This document shows, one piece after another, positions 53,362 to 62,579 of a DNA stretch of 64,000 nucleotides; within the stretch, counting starts at the first letter, position 1, and every line of letters starts with the position of its first letter. The position numbers and the translations under genes are program-made. The notes beneath the pieces were generated by a model. The model saw nothing but the letters and a program-made list of their open reading frames with translations. It was not told the origin of the DNA and did not search any database. This DNA comes from Diadema setosum (taxonomy: Eukaryota; Echinodermata; Echinoidea; Diadematoida; Diadematidae), in the NCBI GenBank assembly GCA_033980235.1, contig CM067065.1:9069328-9133327 (forward strand), read 5' to 3'.

Positions 53362-56300
53362 CATACATACATGATATTATGTAAAGAATATGTTCTGATA
53401 AATCATTTGAGGTCAAAAAGTGGCAGCACAAAATGTTCAGAGCGTCACATGTCTTCTGCTATGATGGGAGTCCACTGTATGATGAAAGAAAACTGCCGTT
53501 CCCGAAGACTTCGCTATAACGGGAGTCCACTGTACAGGATGGTTACAAAGACATGTATTATCATTGACTCACCATGTGCTCCCTGGGCGACTAGTCCAAG
53601 CGGCGTAGGCGCCATCAGATCGGCGGTAATTCATCATACGGGAAATCCCTGTGTATGATTAGTAATGGGAGAAACATCATCATTTTCCGTCGAAAGAAGG
53701 GAAAACGGTATCCTTCTCGGATTGAAGTGGCAAGATAACAAATACAAACCACTCACGAGGAATCTACAATTGAGATACAATTGACCCTGTTTTAGTGACC
53801 ACCTGTCTATAATATAGCGGCCAATCTTATTTCAGTTATATTTTAGTCTCACCTTGGTTTGCCTTATTCGATGGTCGCCACAGACAGGTTTGTATGTATT
53901 TATGTATAATTAGATTTGAGAAAGCAATGCTTCTGAGCTGTTCGAAAGAAACAATGAGAAAAAAAAAAGAATAAGAATCTTAAAATTGCAATCTTTCTGA
54001 TCATAATCATTTATAATGATAATTATAAAAAATAACATTGAGTGACGGGATTCTGTCCCCCTTCAGAATAATATTCTGATGATCATTTCATGATACATAC
54101 GGGGATATAATAGTCTACGAAATGAAAATGTTCTTCTTCTTCTGAATTATTGATAAATGGAGTAGCAACTTTTTTTTTCTTCTGCGGCGTCTCGTAATTT
54201 GTGGAAAAATTTGGACAATATTCTTGAAAATTACAACATCAGTAGAAATCTCATCAATGTCGGAAGATGCTACTGAATGAAGTTTCACATTACACACTCA
54301 AGAAATGGCAAAACTTGATAGCTATAGCGATTAGGAATGATTTATCTTGATTCCGTATTATTTGACGAACAGCGATTTCATGATGATATTATTTATGTAA
54401 AGAGGAATAAGATGGCTTTGAGGCAGTGACATCGGGTCCTCATCTGAACTCCATAACCTTTGACCCAGATGTTATTATGTTCTCACGCCATGATAGTAAT
54501 GAAACTGTAGCAATTTGATAGTTTCGTATTTTTGCTTTTGGAGAAGAAAAACACACACATATGCTTGTGATATTTCAGTTTTGTTTTAGACGTCTAACGC
54601 AGTCACTACGGGGGTGTCTCTCGACTTTTTGACATGTGTTGGTTAACCACACAATACCCTAACTTGTATAAGATCAAATGAAATGAATTATAAACCGTGT
54701 CAAATCAAGAAAACCCCCACAGAAAGTTTTACTTGGAATATATCCTGCTGGATGAACAAAGAAGGACATTATGGTTTTCCTTCGAAAGATCCAAAGTGCC
54801 TTGTGAAATAACAACACAGAAAATGCGTTGCAACAAGTTCAATTTGTATTTCTGTTTTCCGAAAGTGTGGTAAATGGGTGTTGTTGATTTTTTTTTTTGG
54901 TATCAAAATGACCCATAATCACATTAAAAACGTACGAACTGAATCTTTTGTTCAACAGATGCTTGTAAAAAGTTACCATTTGCGATGAAGTCATACGCCT
55001 TTCTCTCCATCTCATTGGTTTCTTCACCAAGAACTCGCAGGTACTTGGAAACGTACAGTGTGGGACCGAGGCTGATCATGGTCTGTTCGCCACACCCTGT
55101 AGGAAGCCTGATGAAACCTTCTAGTCCCTTTATGGGGTCAGCGGCTAATATCCCGAGTGGGTTAGCTTTAGGCAAAATTGGAATAGTAACATAAGCGAAA
55201 AAACACCTTAACTCTGTGAAGATAACATCTTACATAAATGGACGGAAATGCGAGTGAAATATCTTGTCTCGCCTTTGATATTGATCAGTACATTAACTCT
55301 TTATGCGCCACGTTCGCATGTCCGACTCAGTCGACGGCGTGCCAACTTCGCATACATTATTCTGCTCAACAAACAAAGCAACCAAAACCGATCGATGAAT
55401 CGCTAATCACTGCTAATCCCGCGGCACAATAAACTCGTGCTTTTGTTCCTCTCATCCATACGGCTTGCATTCTATGTTGTGATTGACTATCAAGCGGTGT
55501 TCCCAGCTAGATTTCCTCCGCATACATTCTAAGTTTCTGTTACGGTTTTATTTGCAAAAGTCATGCCTTTACAGTAATGTAGCAACTGGTCATTCAAAAG
55601 AAAAATTGAAAATAGGTTCGTCATACAATTTATATCGAAACAAAGCTTGGCATTCCTCTTTAACTTTGCCCACCATTATGCCCATCTTACAGAAATTTGT
55701 AGAAGTTATACACATTGTAAAAATAGAATTCTTTCTCAAAGAATGACTACCTTCGTGTCTCAGAATAACGTGGCACACAGGGGGTTTCCACCACGGCATA
55801 TAAAGAGTTAATATACCACTTTCTATACGACTTCAATTTTGGTTACATAATTGAGTGAAATTGATATAAAGACAAATACAACGTAGCTCTTGTAAATATA
55901 CGTGAACACTATGAGTTCATGCCTTATCATTCAGATTCTGAGACACTTGCGTTTCTCACGTATTCGCCATGGTCAAGTGAAATATATGTGTGTGATGACT
56001 ATATCACGGATGCTATTTAATAGATTCAACTAGGGCATGAACAGGAGAATAATTCTAGACTAATTTAAAGTCAGTATGAAAGAAAAAAAAACACCACAAC
56101 TACGCAATATTGTAGAAGAAAAATAGAAAGTGGAGAAATTGCGTTAACAATAAGAAATTTCAAGATCTTTTTGAATCGGCAAACATGGCAGGTTGTGAGG
56201 CGATGACAGCATCGACTCAGTTAAGGATTCATTTCACTGTTCAAGAATTGTTTTCTGATTTCATTACTTTGGTATCAAACCTACTCTCTCATTTGATTAA

Positions 56301-59300
56301 TATCCATTCTTGCACTTTCCGGAAAAAAAAAGCTCTTTCTTTTCAGCCTTACCTTTAAATGCTCTTGAATTCAGGAGAAAAGAGATGATAAACAAAACGA
56401 ATTTAGGAAAAGAAATGATATACAAAAAAGAATGATAAGCACCCCTTGTGTACAAGTTGTGCCTGCTGGAATATGGAAAAACATTTTTGTCTGTAATAAA
56501 AAAAAAAATCGAAAAGAAGAAGAAGAAGGAATCAAACCAAGAGAGAGAAAAAAAATACAGCTGCTACTCACCGATCACGTTGAAGAGACACGTCTCGGTA
56601 CCAACAATTGACTGCACTGGGACGGACACATTCATCTTGGAAACCTGAAGTTTACTCGTACTGTGGTGAATAACTGCAAAATTTATAGCATAAGTAAGTT
56701 GCTTGGAGAGAACTCAAAGAATCGTTGTATTCTATTTGCAATGATTGTTTTAATATAAAATCAAAATAGAAAGAATATGTAAAAGTAGATTAAAATAAAA
56801 CGAGAAACCAGCAACGCCATTGAGCACTGCCAAGTGAGAAAAGAAGCCATCTTATTAAGGTATAACGATGCAGATATTTTTATCCATCCTGGTAGTATGA
56901 AGAAAGCGTGTACTTTAAATTTGTTCGACTGGACTAACTTGAGAAAATCTCGGAGATACCAGTTTCGTGACTCTTCAAAGGCACTTTTTCAACTCGACAT
57001 AGAGGAAAACTAGAAATGTCGCTATGGCGACTGATGCCTCCGCCATAATGCATGATTCTCCCAATAGGCGTATAGTACAATGACTTCACAATGTGTGATC
57101 CATGACAGTTTAACATAACTGGCAAAATATTGAAATGACAGGTTTATCAGAAATGTTTTGTGGGTTTGTTATAATTTTCTAAGAGTGCAGGCACACATAT
57201 TTGGGGAATTGAGAATTTTCACTTGCATTCTGACAGACCTTTTTTATAAGTTTATGCACTGGGTAATTTCCAAGGTATGAAGAAAGAGTGTAAATGACAG
57301 TACAATATATATATATATATATATTTTTTTTTTTTGGGGGGGGGGGCATTGAAACCTGGCCTTTGACCCTTAACCTTTGACCTTTGACCTTCTGGCTCGA
57401 AATTTCCCGGAGAATCTCCATTAGGTAATGCATGTATCAAGTTTTGAAACTAATAATGCAAGCATTGCACATACTAGTATATGAGGGAAATAGTAACATT
57501 TTTAGGAGTTGACCTTGACCTTTGACCCCCCTGACTATTGACCCATGACCCATAATCCCTGCCAGTCAGTACTTGCGTATGTACCAAGTTCCACGAAGAT
57601 ACATTGAACCATTTGCGAGAAAAGTGATATTGCAACATTTTCATCTAACCTTTGACCTTTTGACCTTTGACCTTATGACATGAAACTCTCTCTGGAGAAT
57701 CTTTACGCAGTAGTACATGTCCACACCAAGTTTCAAGAAAATACCACTGGGCATTGCATAGATATGGCGAAATTGCAACATTTGTAACATTTGACCTTGA
57801 CCTTTTGACCTTTGACCTCTTGCCAATGTCACTAAAATCTACTCAACTAATTGTCCCATCATACACCATCCTTGGACCAAGTTTGGTGAAAGCTGCTTCA
57901 ACCAGTTTTGAGTTATCACATAAACAGATAAATTTTAGGGTTTGACCTTGACATTTGACCTTTGACCTCTGTCTGATTTCACTGAAAAACTAATCAAGTC
58001 ATTGTCCCATCATACATCATCCTCCAACAAAGTTTGGTGAAATTTTCTCCATCCAGTCTTGAGTTATCGCGTAAACGGATACAATTTCATGATCTGACCT
58101 TGACCTTTGACCTTTGACCTTTAGCCGATTTCACCCCAAATCTAATCAAATAATTGCCCCATCATACTTCATACTTGGACCAAGTTTGGTAAAATTCCAG
58201 TAAATATTACTCAAGTTATTGCGTAAACGAAAGCGGACGGACGTACGTACGTACGGACGGACGGACGGACAACCCGAAAACATAATGCCTCCGGCACCAC
58301 TTCGTGGCTTAGGCATAAAAAAGACAGTAACATCGCCCATTCATTCATCACTGGTGAAAACTCACCAGCCAGGCAGAGCTGAAGAAGTGATTTGGATGAG
58401 TCACGAAACTCTTTTCTTCGTGATTTTCACAAATAAGTCCAGTTGAGCAGATCTTAATTACACCGTTTTATCAAAATTCTATTGAATCATATGCTTTCAT
58501 CTTAACAAGGGACATTTTTTTTTGTTCTACAGCACATCACATCAAAAGATGAACCGATCTCATGATCAGGGCGGTCGCGTTATCTAACCGTCAGAAGTCG
58601 GTGACCTTGTGTGAACACCCTTTTACAACTTTTCATTATAGGGCACTATTAAGGGTATAAAGTGAATGGAACCATGCTTTGTCGATTTGTCGTTTGAATT
58701 ATCAGAAGGAGCTGAGTGATTTAGGTGCTGGACACGATATTATAAAGGTGACACGTCATTTGCTCCTGCTACAGTAATATTTCTCTGGTCTTGTTCTCTC
58801 CAAGGACATAGGATTAGGGTTAAAGGTTTGAGAGAGTTTTAAGTTCTATGTGATGATTGGGATTAGGATTAGGGTTAGGGTTCTGCCTGTGAGTATGCTA
58901 TATTTTTGCAGGTATCTCGCAGGAGCAATTGTCGCAGGAACGAACCTGAAACACTTATGCTACTGAATTTATACACAGTTTAATTTTGATACCTCCCTCT
59001 TCGGTATAAAGTACGTTTTATACTCTCATTAGACTCTTCTTTTTTTTTTTACATCGAAATTTTAATCCAAGAGAGGCCTAAACTCTACAAGCATTGTCAT
59101 TTTAGTGGGTCCCTCTGTTTTGTTTTTTCACATAAGTGCATATTGACAATTATTTCACTTGTGTTACCCAAGCACTATTGCAATATATCGTTACTGTATG
59201 TTTTTTTTTTTTCAATTATTGTTGTTTTCTCTGTACAACTTTACGTGCATTGTTTCTGTGACTCAGAGAGTGATATTTACGTTTGTGTAATTATGGTGGA

Positions 59301-62300
59301 AAAACGAAATAAATTTGAACTGTGGTCGTGAAAGCTGCTAATCTTCCCCTCTAAAAGTTCAGCTTCTCATTAAAATATTTACAAGAGGATTTTCCCCCAT
59401 CCTCTCCTTCAGCTCTCTTTCTGCTTAGTGTCTGTCTGTCTGTGTGCATGTATGTCTTTCTCTCTCTCCTTCTGTCTCGGTATCGAAATGTACATGTAAT
59501 TTCAACAAAATCAAAGGAAGATACAACCATCCCTCAAAAAGGAGACATACCGTCGATGGCTGGAATTTCTGGAGATTGCGTAGTGACCCTTTCTGCCTCA
59601 TCCAACAGAAGTTGGCTAGGGTTAAAGGTCCAAGAAGTAGATTTCTTCATTGTCATCCCTTTTGCCTGAAAAAAAAAAACATGTATAACAAATAAACATA
59701 GTAACATGAAGAACATAAAATATTTAAGGGTATCTACCACTGAGTTAGAAGATGACAGATAGCAAAACCAGCTATATAATTGCCATTTTAATTTCGTTTT
59801 ATTTGAATTTTATCGAATGAACGGTGCCTGTAAGAAAAAAAAAATGGTATAAAAAAATTATTTCCTACAATAATAACACTCTTTTTGTAAATACTTTCTC
59901 TACCAGGACTTGGAAACAATGTGATCATGCTACCTTGATGCAGTTGACATCAGTTGAGTAATGAAGGTAAGGTTCCGGTGTTACCAAAGAATGTCAATGT
60001 CTATTCCAATTCGGTATGTCTGCATTTTGGCAATCTCAACGCATGATAACTATAATTTCAAAGTAACGGCATTGGACCAGAGCTCTGTTTCACTAAGGCT
60101 GCGTTTATCAACTTTCCCCAGTTTAAACGACTTTCGAAAGCCCTTTCGATAGCCCTTTCGATAGCCCTTTCCATATCCCTTTCGAAAGCCCTGTCCACTC
60201 CCTGTACTATTGATATGCCGCTTGTTTTCGTCGGCTGCGTTTATCAACTTTTGACAGCCCTTCCGATAGCCCTTTCCATAGCCCTTTCGAGAGCCCTTTC
60301 CAAAGCCCTGACTGCCTGTACTATTAATGTGCCGCTTGTTTTCTCAGAAGGGACGGCGAAAAGCAATTACCATCATAAAGACATATCTTCCTTTGAGAGT
60401 GACGAGTCATGATACAATGGCATATGAATCAATTGTCTTCCTATCTGTGAGGCAGCTCCAGTTTAGCACATACTTCAAATATTTCTGAGTGGCGGCGTGA
60501 GACATGGGATCAAAGGGAATGAGACTGTTGTTACTCTATTTCTCAAACCTTGTTGGTGAAAGAAACACCTCCTTGTTCCAAGCATATGTGTGCATTACAC
60601 ACAGCTGTATGTATACACCTGTGTACACGTGCTCGTGTGCACTTTACGTGGCGCGCGTCTTTTCAGAAACTGGAAACGCATGGTTGCGTAACCGCAGTAG
60701 GGCGACCTAAAGGGCTTTCAAAACAGCTTTGCGTTTATCAACTTCGAAAAGCTTTTACAAACAGGTTTCTGATAACCTGTTTAGGAAACCTGTTTGGATC
60801 GTCACAAATTTTGGGCTATCGAAAAGGCTTTCCTAAAGGGCTATCAAAACAGCTTTGCGTTTATCAACTCCTGAAAATTCCTTGAAAACTGTTTGGATAA
60901 CCTGTTTCTGCCGAGAAAGGAGAGTTGATAAACGCACCCTTTTGTAAAGGCTTTCCTAAAGGGCTTTCAAAACAGCTTTGCGTTTATCAACTCGTAAAAA
61001 TTCCTTGAAAGCTGTTTGAATAACCTGTTTCTGCCGAGAAAAGGAGTTGATAAACGCACTAATTCCTTGAAAGCTGTTTGGATAACCTGTTTCTGCCGAG
61101 AAAAGTAGTTGATAAACGCACCCTAAGAGTTATAATTGATTATACAGTTCATTTCTATCATAAGTGTATGGCAGCCTTTGTAGTAAGGAAATTTAAACAC
61201 GATTATATCTTTTGATAAAATAGGGTACCGTTCTACTGACACAAAGGCGCAGAGGGCAAAATAGTTATGCTTTCCCTAAAAGCAAAAGAGGGACTTTCTT
61301 TCAGAGAAAATGCACATCTAAAACAATAATGACAAATATTAGTTAATAATTATTGGATTTTCACAAATATCCAGTATAGTTACTTACCATTTTATATTTG
61401 ACATAGCGCAAAGTAAACCCATGCTCCTTGAACTATTTTTTCCAACTATTTTTTTTTAACCTGCGACTTTTCTCTCGCAACATAAAGAAGTGACAAATAT
61501 CTTTCCCCGATAAAACAGATTCATCCTTGATACTGTCTGGAACGGTGACAAAACATTTCCTCCTGCGACAGTTGCTCCTGCCCTATTTCAGATGCTTGGG
61601 GCTAAGGTTTGTGTTGTGATATGGATTTAGCTTTAAATCAGATGTGATGATTAGGATGAAGGTCATAAAGGGTTTTGTTTGTCGGTAGAATCTACGGTTG
61701 ATTTAGCTTGCGAGTCATTTCGTGGGAACAACGGTCGCATGAGCAAATGTCAAGGGACGGTCTGGAAACATACCACAACTCGAAGTTTCTTCTCCACTGC
61801 ATCATTGACGCCGCTGTTAGATCTGGCTCTTGCTTCCACCCGGATCGGGTGTTCGCCCACGTTTATGGGTAGAATGGTGAACGTTGTGGTGTTAGCGTCT
61901 TCAGCGCCAACCACCAAAGTTCGTTCGATGGGTTCTCCCGTTCCGCTGCCTGCGCACAACCCGTCAGAAGTGGTGAAGGCAATATCAACCTTGGAAATCC
62001 AGAAATACGACAGAATGGTGCACATTCATTTATCATTACGTGGTTGTCAGGGTTTGATATTTTAACATATAATTTTCTCGACTTCGTAACAATTCGTCCT
62101 TGTACCGGTATCGTGGAAAATTTCGCAATTTTCATTCCCACTAATTGACCTCACAAAACGTTACGACTTCTGTTCAGGCGTCAGAAATGTATTTCAATGA
62201 ATAAGACAGAAAAAGAGAAAAACTATAAAAAGGCAAATGTGGATGAAAACTTTACTATTTATTGTAACGTGTACATTGTATTTCACATCTACGGTGCTTC

Positions 62301-62532
62301 TCCATGCTAATGATATCGATTGGAAAAGTCAACCAAAATCATTTATTCCTAAAAAGAAGATATTAATTTATTAGAAGAGTGAATTGCATCACTTGATCTA
62401 TTGCATTTACAAGAGTTGCGTTGAGATATTAATTATTCAAATGACACTCGTGAACCAAAATTGGAAAGTAAAAATTATAAAAATCATACTGATCATAAAT
62501 ATATCATCGATTTTTTTAAATCCCTACAACTG

Positions 62533-62579
<47 letters not shown>

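Noticed and set aside
53371..53658. Plus-strand 95-residue protein over exon w6
   Set aside because: Antisense shadow of the phased C3-like exon. Likewise the plus-strand frames at 54985-55194 and 61679-62065.
58855..58885. Former telomere or chromosome fusion point
   Set aside because: Only a few TTAGGG-like units within a dispersed repeat context.
60050..60247. Minus-strand protein with repeated KGYRKG
   Set aside because: It is a translation of the GCCCTTTCGATA tandem repeat.
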